Source of the DNA: Candidatus Kapaibacterium sp.
Lineage (GTDB): Bacteria > Bacteroidota > Ignavibacteria > Kapaibacteriales > JAEUSM01
Length of the DNA: 64,000 bases
Direction: 5' to 3'
Assembly (NCBI GenBank): GCA_016788785.1
Contig: JAEUSM010000007.1
Coordinates: 1 to 64,000, forward strand
Shown: positions 1 to 8,688 of the stretch, one piece after another
Layout: each line of letters begins with the position of its first letter
Numbering within the stretch: the stretch's first letter is position 1
Program-made: the position numbers and the translations under genes
Notes under the pieces: model-generated
The model's database searches: none
The model's input: only the letters and a program-made list of their open reading frames with translations
What the model was told of the DNA's origin: nothing

Positions 1-1
1 A

Positions 2-682
2 GTGAGTGCGACTGCATTCGGTGAACGTTTCCCAATTACAGCTACCTTAACGCCAAATACACCGATTACGCCAACTGGATTTACTGCGACAATCACCGTT
101 CCATTCGAACAGTTCATTCCAAAATCTGTGACAAACGGAACATTAACAGTAACCCAAAATGCAACCGATTATGTTATCAACATCAACGTTCCGATAACCG
201 AACCAATCCAAAATGGCGAGGTCATTACCGAACTCATCGGCGACATCCTACTCGGTCAGCAAGACAGCACGACAATCGTGCTAACATCAGCTCAATGGAC
301 AGGAACGACATACCCTGTAACAACTCAAAACGGAAGAATAGTACTAAATGACGTATGCTACAGCGGAACGCGACGTTACCTACTCCCAACGACCGTTGGT
401 TTCGGAATATTGTCGGTTCAACCGAATCCTGCACAACACAAAGCGACCTTCGAATTCGGCATCATCGAAGCTGGACAAACCACCTTCGAAATCATCGACG
501 TCTTCGGGAATGTCGTGCATTCAACCAGTTGGACACGTCAACCAGCCACACCAAAAGGTGGCACTGACGACAGCCGTACAACGCACACAGTGGACGTAAG
601 CAATCTGCCTTCCGGCACATACTATGGAGTGTTGAAATCATTCTCGCAACGTGAAGTTAAACCACTAATAATCACCAAATAA
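2..682 (+). CDS. T9SS-type secreted protein, C-terminal part (gene starts before window)
   Basis: The reading frame is open from the window edge, so the N-terminus is missing; the GTG at position 2 is only the first in-frame codon seen. About 226 residues remain. The upstream part is Thr/Ile/Val-rich beta-structure typical of extracellular adhesin-like repeats. The last ~85 residues look like a T9SS type A sorting domain: a VQPNPA start, a middle FEIIDVFGNVV strand, and an LPSGTYYGVL closing motif. Proteins of this class cross the outer membrane through the type IX system and are anchored or released at the surface. The substrate or role cannot be told from this fragment. A beta-barrel gene follows 10 nt downstream and may be co-transcribed. 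Confidence 0.8.
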   Translation: MSATAFGERFPITATLTPNTPITPTGFTATITVPFEQFIPKSVTNGTLTVTQNATDYVININVPITEPIQNGEVITELIGDILLGQQDSTTIVLTSAQWTGTTYPVTTQNGRIVLNDVCYSGTRRYLLPTTVGFGILSVQPNPAQHKATFEFGIIEAGQTTFEIIDVFGNVVHSTSWTRQPATPKGGTDDSRTTHTVDVSNLPSGTYYGVLKSFSQREVKPLIITK

Positions 683-692
683 AAGGAAAAAA

Positions 693-1493
693 ATGAAAAA
701 ATTCCTATCACTATTTGTTTTCGTATTGACTTCTTTTTGTGCAAATTCATTAATTGCACAAACTGGCTCAATATCACTAAATTCATTAACACAAATTGGT
801 GGATTTGCTTTTGCTTCTTCAAATATGCATTCAGCAGATTTTCAAACATTACCAGGTGTTTTTGGATGTTCTCCAGGTTACAAATCTGGTTCTGGGTTTG
901 GATTTTCCATCGGAGGGATTTACCAAATTCCCATCAACAGTAATCTCTCTTTACAAATGAGAGGTGCATTTTCCTCGTTAGGTAGTACATTATCTGTTGA
1001 AGATAATATTGGAAACTCTCGTGTGAATAACGAGGCAGTACCAACTATAGCTAAACATACGTTGGAAAGTTCAATTTCTACGATTGAAATTCAACCAATG
1101 TTGTATTTTCAACCTTTAAATAATCCATTGAATTTATCAATTGGTTTGAATACTGGTTTGTTAGTTGGTGCATCGTATACGCAAAAAGAAGAAATTCAAA
1201 CTCCTTCAAATGCTTTATTCGAAAATGGTTTGAGACAACGAAATGTTTCTAATGGAACTATTTCCAATACTACAGCTCTTCAACTTGGTGCATTAGTTGG
1301 AGCTGGGTATGATGTCTTGGTTGGCAGAAACATTTTTGTTACTCCAGAAGTGCAATATGGTTTACAATTAACCAATTTGGTGTCCGATGTAGCTTGGAAA
1401 TCAAATTCTTTACGATTTGGAGTATCTGTCCGATACATATTACTTCCGAAAGAATTAAGTCCAACTCCACTTGAACCAGATGAAAAACGATAA
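693..1493 (+). CDS. Outer-membrane beta-barrel protein (hypothetical)
   Basis: The 266-residue product has a clear Sec signal peptide: MKK start, hydrophobic core, and probable cleavage after the LIAQ segment near residue 23. The mature part has alternating hydrophobic strands with many Gly, Ser, Asn and aromatic residues, as in PorT/OmpW-like Bacteroidota barrels. It ends in a strand (RFGVSVRYILL) followed by a short charged tail instead of a terminal aromatic residue. It starts 10 nt after the preceding T9SS gene, with an A/G-rich stretch (AAAAGGAAAAAA) before the ATG. A hairpin terminator follows. No function can be assigned. Confidence 0.7.
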   Translation: MKKFLSLFVFVLTSFCANSLIAQTGSISLNSLTQIGGFAFASSNMHSADFQTLPGVFGCSPGYKSGSGFGFSIGGIYQIPINSNLSLQMRGAFSSLGSTLSVEDNIGNSRVNNEAVPTIAKHTLESSISTIEIQPMLYFQPLNNPLNLSIGLNTGLLVGASYTQKEEIQTPSNALFENGLRQRNVSNGTISNTTALQLGALVGAGYDVLVGRNIFVTPEVQYGLQLTNLVSDVAWKSNSLRFGVSVRYILLPKELSPTPLEPDEKR

Positions 1494-1511
1494 TCGTAGC
1501 AATCAACCTAA

Positions 1512-1541
1512 AAGCCTCTTCGATAGAAGGGGCTTTTTTTT
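1512..1541 (+). terminator. Intrinsic terminator after the beta-barrel gene
   Basis: A 10-bp stem (AAGCCTCTTC / GAAGGGGCTT, one G-U pair) with a GATA loop is followed by eight T residues. It lies 19 nt after the stop codon and upstream of the pyrG promoter, so it separates the two units. Confidence 0.85.
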
Positions 1542-1593
1542 GGTATAACAATCACCTTTTTAGTAATTGTTAAAGAATAGTTTCTACGTCTAC

Positions 1594-1624
1594 TTTGAAG
1601 TTGCAAAAATTTTACCTAATTTTG
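1594..1624 (+). promoter_or_regulatory. Bacteroidota-type promoter for pyrG
   Basis: TTTG at 1594-1597, a 19-nt spacer, then TAATTTTG at 1617-1624. This matches the known Bacteroidetes primary sigma consensus (TTTG, N19-21, TAnnTTTG). It lies about 40 nt before the GTG start of pyrG and downstream of a terminator, as expected for a real promoter. Confidence 0.7.
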
Positions 1625-1664
1625 TAATTCCGTACTGTAAATTCATTCATATCTGAAAAAAATC

Positions 1665-3281
1665 GTGTCCAAAAAAAAGACTAAGTATTTGTTCATTTCC
1701 GGCGGTGTAGTTTCATCAGTTGGTAAAGGAATTGCCTCTGCTTCCATTGGTTTATTGCTCAAACAACGTGGTTATTCTGTAACCATTATGAAATTTGATC
1801 CATATATCAACATTGACCCTGGCACAATGAATCCAATGCAGCATGGAGAAGTCTATGTTACTGATGACGGTGCTGAAACAGACTTAGATTTGGGACATTA
1901 CGAACGATTTTTGGATGTATCAATGTCTAAAAATAATAATGCAACTGCTGGTCAGGTGTATTATGAAGTTATCCAACGTGAACGAAGTGGTGATTATCTT
2001 GGAAAAACCGTGCAAGTAATCCCACATATTACAGATGAAATCAAACGTCGAATGACAATTTTCGATTCACAGTTCAATATTGTCATCATTGAAATTGGTG
2101 GTACTGCTGGAGATATTGAGTCGCAACCATTTTTAGAAGCAGCTCGTCAAATTTGTCGTGAAAAAGGTGAAAAAAATACGTTAAATATACACTTGACCTA
2201 TGTTCCCTATATTCGCTCCGCAGGTGAAGTAAAAACAAAACCAACACAACATTCTGTCAAAATTCTTATGGAATTTGGACTTCGTCCAGAAATCCTTCTT
2301 TGCCGTACAGAACAGCCTTTAGAAAAAGATGTTCGTGATAAAATTGCCTTATTTTGTAATGTTGACGAACAATCCGTCATTGATGCTGTCGATGTGCAGA
2401 CAATCTACGAAGTTCCAATTCATTACGCAAAAAGAAATTTAGATACAATCATTCTTAAAAAATTGGGAATGCCAGTTCAATCATTAGATTTAGCAACTTG
2501 GACAAATTTTGTTGATAATATCAAAGCTCCAAAGCAAACAGTAAGAATTGGTATTGTTGGAAAATATGTATCACATGTCGATTCCTATAAGTCTATTTCT
2601 GAAGCTCTTATTCATGCTGGAGCAATTAACGATACTTTAGTAGAAATCCTATGGATTCAATCTGAAAATATTACTGACAAAAACGTTGAGTCCACATTAA
2701 AAGGTTTAGATGGGGTCTTAGTTGCTCCCGGATTTGGCGATAGAGGCATTGAAGGTAAAATCAAATCAATCAAATATGTTCGTGAAAATGGAATACCGTT
2801 TTTTGGCATTTGTCTTGGTATGCAGTGTGCGACCATCGAATTTGCAAGAAACAAATGTGGTTTGAAAGATGCAAATTCAACAGAATTCAAAAAATCCAAA
2901 AACAATGTCATCGACATTATGGACGAACAACGAACGGTAGTCGATAAAGGTGGCACTATGCGTCTTGGAACATTTCCTTGCTTGATTGACAAATCTTCAA
3001 AATCATTTAGTGCCTATCAAAAAGAGTTTATTGCCGAACGTCATCGCCATCGCTATGAATTCAATAATGCATTCAAACAAGTTATGGAAAAGAACGGATT
3101 GTTGATTGCAGGTACTTCGCCAAATAACACCTTAGTTGAAATTATCGAAATTCCATCACACCCTTGGTTTGTTGGCGTTCAATTCCATCCAGAATACAAA
3201 TCAAGAGCAGTATCTGCCCATCCACTTTTTATTGGTTTTGTTGGTGCTGCTTTGAAGCACAAAAACGGAATTGGTGCATAA
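1665..3281 (+). CDS. pyrG: CTP synthase
   Basis: PyrG makes CTP from UTP, ATP and glutamine, the last step of de novo pyrimidine nucleotide synthesis, in the cytoplasm. The 538-residue length is normal. The N-terminal synthetase domain (about 1-270) has the SGGVVSSVGKG nucleotide loop and the FDPYINIDPGTM motif. The C-terminal class I glutamine amidotransferase domain has the nucleophile Cys383 in GICLGMQ and the His508/Glu510 pair in QFHPEYKSR. The start is GTG (MSKKKTKY); no in-frame ATG lies near the conserved N-terminus. A promoter sits about 40 nt upstream. The next gene begins 1 nt after the stop, so they are very likely co-transcribed. Confidence 0.98.
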   Translation: MSKKKTKYLFISGGVVSSVGKGIASASIGLLLKQRGYSVTIMKFDPYINIDPGTMNPMQHGEVYVTDDGAETDLDLGHYERFLDVSMSKNNNATAGQVYYEVIQRERSGDYLGKTVQVIPHITDEIKRRMTIFDSQFNIVIIEIGGTAGDIESQPFLEAARQICREKGEKNTLNIHLTYVPYIRSAGEVKTKPTQHSVKILMEFGLRPEILLCRTEQPLEKDVRDKIALFCNVDEQSVIDAVDVQTIYEVPIHYAKRNLDTIILKKLGMPVQSLDLATWTNFVDNIKAPKQTVRIGIVGKYVSHVDSYKSISEALIHAGAINDTLVEILWIQSENITDKNVESTLKGLDGVLVAPGFGDRGIEGKIKSIKYVRENGIPFFGICLGMQCATIEFARNKCGLKDANSTEFKKSKNNVIDIMDEQRTVVDKGGTMRLGTFPCLIDKSSKSFSAYQKEFIAERHRHRYEFNNAFKQVMEKNGLLIAGTSPNNTLVEIIEIPSHPWFVGVQFHPEYKSRAVSAHPLFIGFVGAALKHKNGIGA

Positions 3282-3282
3282 G

Positions 3283-4533
3283 ATGCAATTAGATGGAATA
3301 GTACTTGTTGAACAACAAACTGATGACTATTTTCCGTTTTCAATTTTGCATCCTCAATGGGAATTACGTACTGGTTTTTTTCAACAATGGGAACGAATTC
3401 AAAATCAATTCCCAAATATTCCAATCCACTTTTTGGGGAGAGATGACCAATCGTCTCTTTTTTTTGAAAAAAACGCCAATCTAACGAATCAATGCATTGT
3501 CAAAGGCACTATTCTTTTTCTTGACGCTCGATTTGTTCCCTCAATTGTATTTGCGACAGATATTGAAGTAATTCTTCAAAAGCAATCACCAAGCGATATT
3601 ACCTTAGTTGATAAAAGTGCAAATAACGTTATCGGATCAATTCGACAGTTTGAATCAGCTACAGAATTACCTACTTATTCAGAAATTAGTTTTGAAAATT
3701 CTTCAAATAAAGTCTCAGTTACTGGTGTTACAATCCACTATATCTGGGATGCAATCTATGCTAATAGTGAGATTATTCAGCGAGATGTACTCACACTTGC
3801 TCCAACAACTGTAACTCCACAACACTTATGGCAATTTGGTGTATTTAGCTATGCAGATGGGAAGCCCATCCACCTTGGCGAAAACGTACAACTTCACGCA
3901 ACAGTTGTATTGGATAGTAGAAATGGTCCTATTATCATCGGCAATAATGTAACAATAATGGCTCATTCAGTGATTTTTGGACCGTGTGTTGTTGGGGAAA
4001 ATACCGTAATTAATTCGAACACTTCCATAACGGGTGGATCGACCATCGGTCCGAATTGTCGTGTGAGAGGTGAAATTTCTGTGAGTATTTTTCAATCATT
4101 TGCCAATAAAGCTCATGACGGATTTTTAGGTCATTCGTTTGTAAGTGAATTTGCAAATTTGGGTGCTGGTACCATTACCTCAAATCTCAAAAACACGTAT
4201 GGAAATATCACAATAGAATTTCCTAAGCAACGAAAAATTCAAACAGGAAAACAATTTATTGGTTCAATCATTGGTGATCATTCCAAAACCGCTATAGGTA
4301 CGACCTTAAATTCTGGTACTGTCATTGGAGTATTGTGCACTATTGCAGTAGCAGGGTTTCCACCGAAGTATATTGAAAATTTTTCGTGGATTTTGCAAGA
4401 AACGAAGGAACGAGTTATTCTTTCAAAAGCTCTCTCAGTAATGGAGCATGTCAAATCACGTCGTAATCAACCTATGTTTGACAGTGAACATTCCATTCTT
4501 ACCAAACTGTATAACGACACCAATGCTGACTAA
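3283..4533 (+). CDS. GlmU-like sugar nucleotidyltransferase / acyltransferase (alternate Bacteroidetes type)
   Basis: The 416-residue protein has two parts. The N-terminal ~190 residues resemble the divergent NTP_transf_4 nucleotidyltransferase domain found in Bacteroidota. From about residue 195 there is a left-handed beta-helix of hexapeptide repeats (LHATVVLDS, IIIGNNVTIM, VVGENTVIN, TIGPNCRVRG), followed by a GHSFVSEFANLGAGT segment like the GlmU acetyltransferase active region. Family knowledge suggests it makes UDP-N-acetylglucosamine from glucosamine-1-phosphate, replacing classical GlmU. The ATG at 3283 follows the pyrG stop by 1 nt; an in-frame TTG at 3271 inside pyrG is less likely. 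Substrate specificity is inferred only from the family. Confidence 0.8.
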   Translation: MQLDGIVLVEQQTDDYFPFSILHPQWELRTGFFQQWERIQNQFPNIPIHFLGRDDQSSLFFEKNANLTNQCIVKGTILFLDARFVPSIVFATDIEVILQKQSPSDITLVDKSANNVIGSIRQFESATELPTYSEISFENSSNKVSVTGVTIHYIWDAIYANSEIIQRDVLTLAPTTVTPQHLWQFGVFSYADGKPIHLGENVQLHATVVLDSRNGPIIIGNNVTIMAHSVIFGPCVVGENTVINSNTSITGGSTIGPNCRVRGEISVSIFQSFANKAHDGFLGHSFVSEFANLGAGTITSNLKNTYGNITIEFPKQRKIQTGKQFIGSIIGDHSKTAIGTTLNSGTVIGVLCTIAVAGFPPKYIENFSWILQETKERVILSKALSVMEHVKSRRNQPMFDSEHSILTKLYNDTNAD

Positions 4534-4545
4534 TTTCACCTTGCT

Positions 4546-5676
4546 ATGATTGTCGATTCACTTGTTCTCAATTCATTTCGAAATCATTCGCAAACACGTT
4601 TAAAAAACTTACGAAACGATGTCAATATTTTTGTTGGTAACAATGGTGCAGGTAAAACCAGTATTTTGGAAGCCATTTCACTTTGTGCATTGAGTAAAAG
4701 TTTTTTGGAAGTTCCTGATGCTTCGTTAGTTCAACAAGGTGCGAATACTTTTTCTGCAACATTGTATTGTAGCACGGATTTACAAACTCCCTATACGGTC
4801 TCTATATCGTATGAACTGGGTGCAAGAAAAAAAATTTCCAATTCCTATGCTGATTCCGTTTTACCCAAAGACCTTATTGGAATCATTCCATTGGTGATAA
4901 TGTCGCCAGATTATAAAACGCTTACGGCAGGTACTCCAAGTAGTAAACGGTCATTTTTAGATACGATACTTTCTCAATCTTCAAGAGTATACGCTTCAAC
5001 TTCTTTAACTGTAAAAAAAATACTCAAACATCGCAATGCACTTTTGCAACAAGCTCGAGATGGAATGGGGTTCAATCGCGATATTTTTGAAATTGTTACG
5101 GAAGATTTTATCAAACATTCCGCTCAGTTGTGTAATTTCAGACAAAAATTTTTGAAAGAGTTTTTACCGTACATTCAAAAATATTATTCACTTATTGCTC
5201 AAAATCCAGAAGAAATTTCGTTTCAATTTAGTGCATCTGGTTACGAATCTGGAAGTGAAACTATTGAACGTGAATTTCGGAATTCACTCAAACACATCGA
5301 GAAACAAGAGCTTCAACGAGGTGTTACACTTTTGGGCCCGCAAAAGGAGGATATTGATTTTTTGCTTAACAATCGAAATGTGAAAGACTCTGCTTCACAA
5401 GGTCAACACAAAACTTTATATTCGAGTATCAAATTTGCAGAATTTTTGTATCTTGAGACATTATTACAAGAAAAACCACTGTTATTATTTGACGATATTT
5501 TTGCAGAAATTGACGATAGTCGTTCATTCAATATATTTTCCTTAGTGAATGATTGCAAATGCCAAACCTTTGTAACCTCAACAGATTCAGCAAGAATAAG
5601 ACAAAGTATTGAGTCAAATGTATCTTGGGCAATTTTCTCAGTTTCGGACGGAAATGTACAATCGAACTATGTATAA
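4546..5676 (+). CDS. recF: DNA replication and repair protein RecF
   Basis: RecF is an SMC-like ATPase that helps load RecA at single-strand gaps together with RecO and RecR. The 376-residue length is normal. The Walker A motif GNNGAGKTS is at residues 31-39. The ABC signature region is seen in the DSASQGQHKTL segment, and Walker B with the D-loop (LLLFDDIFAEID) is at about 312-323. It follows the GlmU-like gene by 12 nt, and its 3' end overlaps the DUF721 gene. The recF-DUF721 pairing is common near replication genes; dnaA, dnaN and gyrB are not in this window. Confidence 0.95.
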   Translation: MIVDSLVLNSFRNHSQTRLKNLRNDVNIFVGNNGAGKTSILEAISLCALSKSFLEVPDASLVQQGANTFSATLYCSTDLQTPYTVSISYELGARKKISNSYADSVLPKDLIGIIPLVIMSPDYKTLTAGTPSSKRSFLDTILSQSSRVYASTSLTVKKILKHRNALLQQARDGMGFNRDIFEIVTEDFIKHSAQLCNFRQKFLKEFLPYIQKYYSLIAQNPEEISFQFSASGYESGSETIEREFRNSLKHIEKQELQRGVTLLGPQKEDIDFLLNNRNVKDSASQGQHKTLYSSIKFAEFLYLETLLQEKPLLLFDDIFAEIDDSRSFNIFSLVNDCKCQTFVTSTDSARIRQSIESNVSWAIFSVSDGNVQSNYV

Positions 5677-5953
5677 TGTAACTCACATCCAATCTATTCT
5701 TGATGAAATTCAAGAATTATCTGGTATAAATTCATTTGTAAAAGAAAATAAGATAGAATCTGCTTGGAGTGAAGTAGTTGGCCCAATTGTTGCTCAAAGT
5801 TCTTCTGTACGTTCTTTCGAAAAAGGTAAATTAATTCTCAATGTTTCTCACCCAGTGTGGAAGACAGAAATTCTTATGAAAAGAAAAGAGTTAATTAATC
5901 GTCTTAATGAAAATATCGGCTCTGCGATTATACAAGAATTGATTGTTAAATAA
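5654..5953 (+). CDS. DUF721 (DciA-like) protein
   Basis: About 99 residues. The WSEVVGPIVAQSS segment and the following KLILNVSHPVWKTEIL strands are the conserved core of DUF721. This family includes DciA, the ancestral loader or partner of replicative helicase DnaB in bacteria without DnaC. The gene overlaps the end of recF; in-frame ATGs lie at 5654 and 5669, and neither has a strong ribosome site, so the exact start is uncertain. Genetic linkage to recF supports a role in replication. The molecular function is inferred from the family. Confidence 0.75.
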   Translation: MYNRTMYNVTHIQSILDEIQELSGINSFVKENKIESAWSEVVGPIVAQSSSVRSFEKGKLILNVSHPVWKTEILMKRKELINRLNENIGSAIIQELIVK

Positions 5954-6005
5954 ATTTATACAGAATTAAAAATCAACACTAATACTGTTGAATGACAAAT
6001 AGAGT

Positions 6006-6503
6006 ATGAAATTGATTGGAATTGTTTTTTCTCTCCTGTTGCTCATTGGTTTTATACAAACAAGTGTAGCACAAACTGAAGGTAAGAAAAAACACGATAA
6101 ACAAAAAAAGAACGATCCAAAAATTGAGATTTTGCATGAAGATTGTAATGTCTTTATGGGTACAGATGAAACAAAAGCCATTGGCGAAGTTTCCGTTTCC
6201 GAAGGCAGAACAATGTTTCAAGTGCGTTCAGTTTTGAGAAAAAACATCGGTGGTGTTCTTAATTGTTACCGAGAAAACAATGGAGAAGAGAAGAAATTGA
6301 CTGCGAATTTAATGGTCGCTTTCAAAATCAATATGGAGGGAGATGTATACGACATTCAAATGCTCTCGTGTTTACTTTCCAGCCCAAATCCGAATATTGA
6401 ACCGTGCATTATATTACTTCTTGGAAAGATTAAGTTTCCTAAATGTGAATCCAATTACGAAGTTAATGTAATGTTTCCCCTGACCTTAGAACCTCAAACC
6501 TAA
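6006..6503 (+). CDS. Secreted protein with AgmX/PglI-like C-terminal domain
   Basis: The 165-residue protein has a signal peptide (MKLIGIVFSLLLLIGF, cleavage near SVAQ at residue 22) and a Lys-rich linker. From about residue 75 to the end it has the pattern of the AgmX/PglI C-terminal domain: VLRKNIGGVLNCYREN, a strand with FKINMEGDVYDI, a conserved Cys in EPCIILLLGKIKFPKC, and a final MFPLTL strand. That TonB-like domain is usually the end of larger gliding or energy-transduction proteins. Here it is exported alone, probably to the periplasm. It stands between recF/DUF721 and a terminator. No specific function is known to me. Confidence 0.55.
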   Translation: MKLIGIVFSLLLLIGFIQTSVAQTEGKKKHDKQKKNDPKIEILHEDCNVFMGTDETKAIGEVSVSEGRTMFQVRSVLRKNIGGVLNCYRENNGEEKKLTANLMVAFKINMEGDVYDIQMLSCLLSSPNPNIEPCIILLLGKIKFPKCESNYEVNVMFPLTLEPQT

Positions 6504-6509
6504 TAATTT

Positions 6510-6534
6510 GCCTATCGTTGATAGGCTTTTTTTT
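6510..6534 (+). terminator. Intrinsic terminator
   Basis: A GCCTATC / GATAGGC stem with a GTT loop is followed by eight T residues, 7 nt after the stop of the AgmX/PglI-like gene. It ends the transcription unit that starts at pyrG. Confidence 0.85.
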
Positions 6535-6551
6535 ACATCCTTCTATCGTTT

Positions 6552-6843
6552 ATGACCTCATCAAAAAAAATTAACACTTGTGAACAAGGTCACATTTTCA
6601 TTAAGAATTCGAGCTGTCTTTCATGTCCTGTTTGTGAAGCAAACAATTTGCCCGAAGGTGGTTTTTTGTCTTCTCTTGCATCGGTCTCTCGAAATGTTAT
6701 GAAGAAAAATGGCATTTCCACATTAGAACAATTATCCAAATTCACAGAAGACGAATTACTGGCAATTCCATGGAATTGGGAAAAGCAGCATCCCTAAACT
6801 CCAAGCAGAGTTACAAAAAGCAAATTTAGAATTTCGTTTGTAA
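6552..6843 (+). pseudogene. Zinc-ribbon/helix-hairpin-helix protein (RNAP alpha C-terminal-like), one-base frameshift
   Basis: Read from the ATG at 6552, the frame gives CEQGHIFIKNSSCLSCPVCE (a four-Cys/His zinc ribbon), then a GISTLEQLSKFTEDELLAI helix, and stops early at 6797. Dropping one C in the run 6768-6769 restores HGIGKSSIPKLQAELQKANLEF to a stop at 6841-6843. That is exactly the helix-hairpin-helix ending expected of small Bacteroidota proteins related to the RNA polymerase alpha C-terminal domain. The total of 292 nt is 97 codons plus 1. It is either a recent frameshift, a sequencing error, or (less likely) a recoding site. The intact protein would be 96 residues. Confidence 0.75.
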
Positions 6844-6855
6844 TATCAGTAAGTA

Positions 6856-7464
6856 ATGTCGTTCAAAATTCGCCTCGTACAAGAAAGCGACGCTTCAGCA
6901 ATTGCAGAAATTTACCGTCCGTATGTAGAACAAACCAGTATTTCTTTCGAGTACGAAGCACCATCACCAACAGAAATATTGCAACGCATTCAAAACATCA
7001 CTACTGAATATCCATGGCTTGTCTGTTTAAATGGCAATACTATTATTGGGTACGCGTATGCTGGAACCCATCGACATCGCACCGCCTATCAATGGTCAGT
7101 AGAATCAGCAATCTACTTTTCTCAAGAATTTCACAGCAAAGGTCTCGCACCCATACTATACAAAACACTCTTTTCTTTGCTTCAAAACCAAGGGTTTCAT
7201 ACAGTATTGGCAGGAATCACCACACCCAACGACAAAAGCGTTCATTTTCACCAAAAAATGGGTTTCACCCATCTCGGCACCTACACCAACATCGGCTTCA
7301 AATTTGGCAAATGGCACGACACCCAATGGTACCAACGCCCACTCAATGACTACACCACCGAGCCTTCCACACCAAAAAAGTTTCCTGAAATTGTCAATAC
7401 AGAAGAAGTGCAAGAAATTATACAACAAGCGAATAGAGAATTGGAAGGGAAGTTGGAATGCTAA
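6856..7464 (+). CDS. GNAT acetyltransferase, phosphinothricin/methionine-sulfoximine type
   Basis: The 202-residue protein has a GNAT core over residues 3-170. Features are the N-terminal IRLVQESDASAIAEIYRPYVEQT motif, SFEYEAPSPTEILQRI, a central strand with IGYAYAG, and an acetyl-CoA loop around FHSKGLAPILYKTL, then the GFTHLGTYTNIGFKFGKWHDT motif. These are typical of the Pat/MnaT group that N-acetylates phosphinothricin or methionine sulfoximine. A C-terminal tail of ~35 polar residues (from DYTTEPS) is extra. It starts 12 nt after the restored end of the frameshifted HhH gene. The real substrate is not predictable; such genes often act on amino-acid analogues. Confidence 0.85.
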   Translation: MSFKIRLVQESDASAIAEIYRPYVEQTSISFEYEAPSPTEILQRIQNITTEYPWLVCLNGNTIIGYAYAGTHRHRTAYQWSVESAIYFSQEFHSKGLAPILYKTLFSLLQNQGFHTVLAGITTPNDKSVHFHQKMGFTHLGTYTNIGFKFGKWHDTQWYQRPLNDYTTEPSTPKKFPEIVNTEEVQEIIQQANRELEGKLEC

Positions 7465-7530
7465 TTGTAATTAGAATGAAAAATTCTTTCATTCGTTCTT
7501 ACAATATTGTTGAAACCTCTTTGTATCAAA

Positions 7531-8688
7531 TTGAAAATAGTCCAAAACATAGAAAGATTAGAATATCTTCTCAAATTGTATAATTTGAGTAAGGACGATT
7601 TTTTATTGCGTATAAGTGAAGGATTGAAACAACCTTTGTCTGAAGCAGATATTTTCATTTCTAACATTGAAGAAAAACATTTACTGAGGATTGATAAGAT
7701 TTTTAAAAAGGGAATACATTATTATGTCGACACAAATTCTCCAAACACATCACAAGATGTTAGTATTTTTTTTAGGAAAAAAGATTTATCGTCTGATTTG
7801 AATTTAAGTGCAAAGTTACTCGTGAATAAATTTGAAGAATTGAAGATTTCACTATCTACGATGAATAAACTTTCCGATATTCAACTTCAACGTACCTTAA
7901 AGTCTTATTCTGTGAGTGATTCTCCTGAAAGTGTGGCAAATGAAATTCGCACGATTGTACAACCTACTTTTCATTCGAATCTAAAGAAATACTTACAGAG
8001 CCTTATAGAAGTTTTGGCTCAACAAAACATCTATGTTTTTGAATATATTGAAACTTGGAATAAAAAAGAACCCAGTAATATTGATGGTTTTTATTTGAGA
8101 CCAAATGTGATTGTTCTAAAACGACAACAACAATCTTTTAGACGGGAGATTTTCACACTCGTTCATGAATTAGGGCATTATTTGTTGAACGAAGAGGATA
8201 TTGAGCAACTAAATATTTCTAAAATGCTTTCCAATAATCTCTCTGAAGTTGAGCAATGGTGTAATAACTTTGCATTTTTCTTTTTAATGGGTGAGACTTT
8301 ACAAGAGTTCAATATGCTTAGAAGTGTTACCCAAATAAACAACTATTATGAAGACGAGATAAAGGACTTTACTGCCAAAACGCATATTAGTTCGCTTGCA
8401 CTCTATACTCGGCTTTTAAAACAACGCAAGATTACTCAAAATGATTACAATAGTGTAAAAAAGAAATTAGACGAAGAATATCAACAGCGTTTAGCAAAGA
8501 GTAAAGAAACAAAGGAACTAGAAAAACTCTCTGGCAAAGAAAGTGGTGGAGCTATACCCAAACCAATTCTATCACCACTATTTATATCAACTATTCAAAC
8601 AGCATATTATGATGGTATTATCAAAGAAATCGATGTTTGCAATACATTGAATATTCCTCCAACACAACTGCACAAATATATTCAATGA
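7531..8688 (+). CDS. ImmA/IrrE-family metallo-endopeptidase (putative antitoxin/regulator of PIN partner)
   Basis: About 385 residues from the TTG at 7531 (another TTG lies at 7507; no usable ATG is in frame near the conserved N-terminus). The N-terminal part (ERLEYLLKLYNLSKDDFLLRI) looks like the short helical segment found in fused XRE/ImmA proteins. The gluzincin motif HELGH lies at residues 212-216 in FTLVHELGHYLLNEED, with a further acidic helix (VEQWCNNFAFFFLM) that should supply the third zinc ligand. The family cleaves repressors, or acts as the antitoxin side of two-gene modules. The stop overlaps the next gene's start in ATGA, showing tight translational coupling with the PIN-like protein. 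Confidence 0.8.
   Translation: MKIVQNIERLEYLLKLYNLSKDDFLLRISEGLKQPLSEADIFISNIEEKHLLRIDKIFKKGIHYYVDTNSPNTSQDVSIFFRKKDLSSDLNLSAKLLVNKFEELKISLSTMNKLSDIQLQRTLKSYSVSDSPESVANEIRTIVQPTFHSNLKKYLQSLIEVLAQQNIYVFEYIETWNKKEPSNIDGFYLRPNVIVLKRQQQSFRREIFTLVHELGHYLLNEEDIEQLNISKMLSNNLSEVEQWCNNFAFFFLMGETLQEFNMLRSVTQINNYYEDEIKDFTAKTHISSLALYTRLLKQRKITQNDYNSVKKKLDEEYQQRLAKSKETKELEKLSGKESGGAIPKPILSPLFISTIQTAYYDGIIKEIDVCNTLNIPPTQLHKYIQ

Noticed and set aside
3271..3282. TTG start for the GlmU-like gene inside pyrG.
   Set aside because: The ATG at 3283 is 1 nt after the pyrG stop and needs no overlap.
4546..5953. Replication origin near recF.
   Set aside because: No dnaA, dnaN or DnaA-box cluster is seen.
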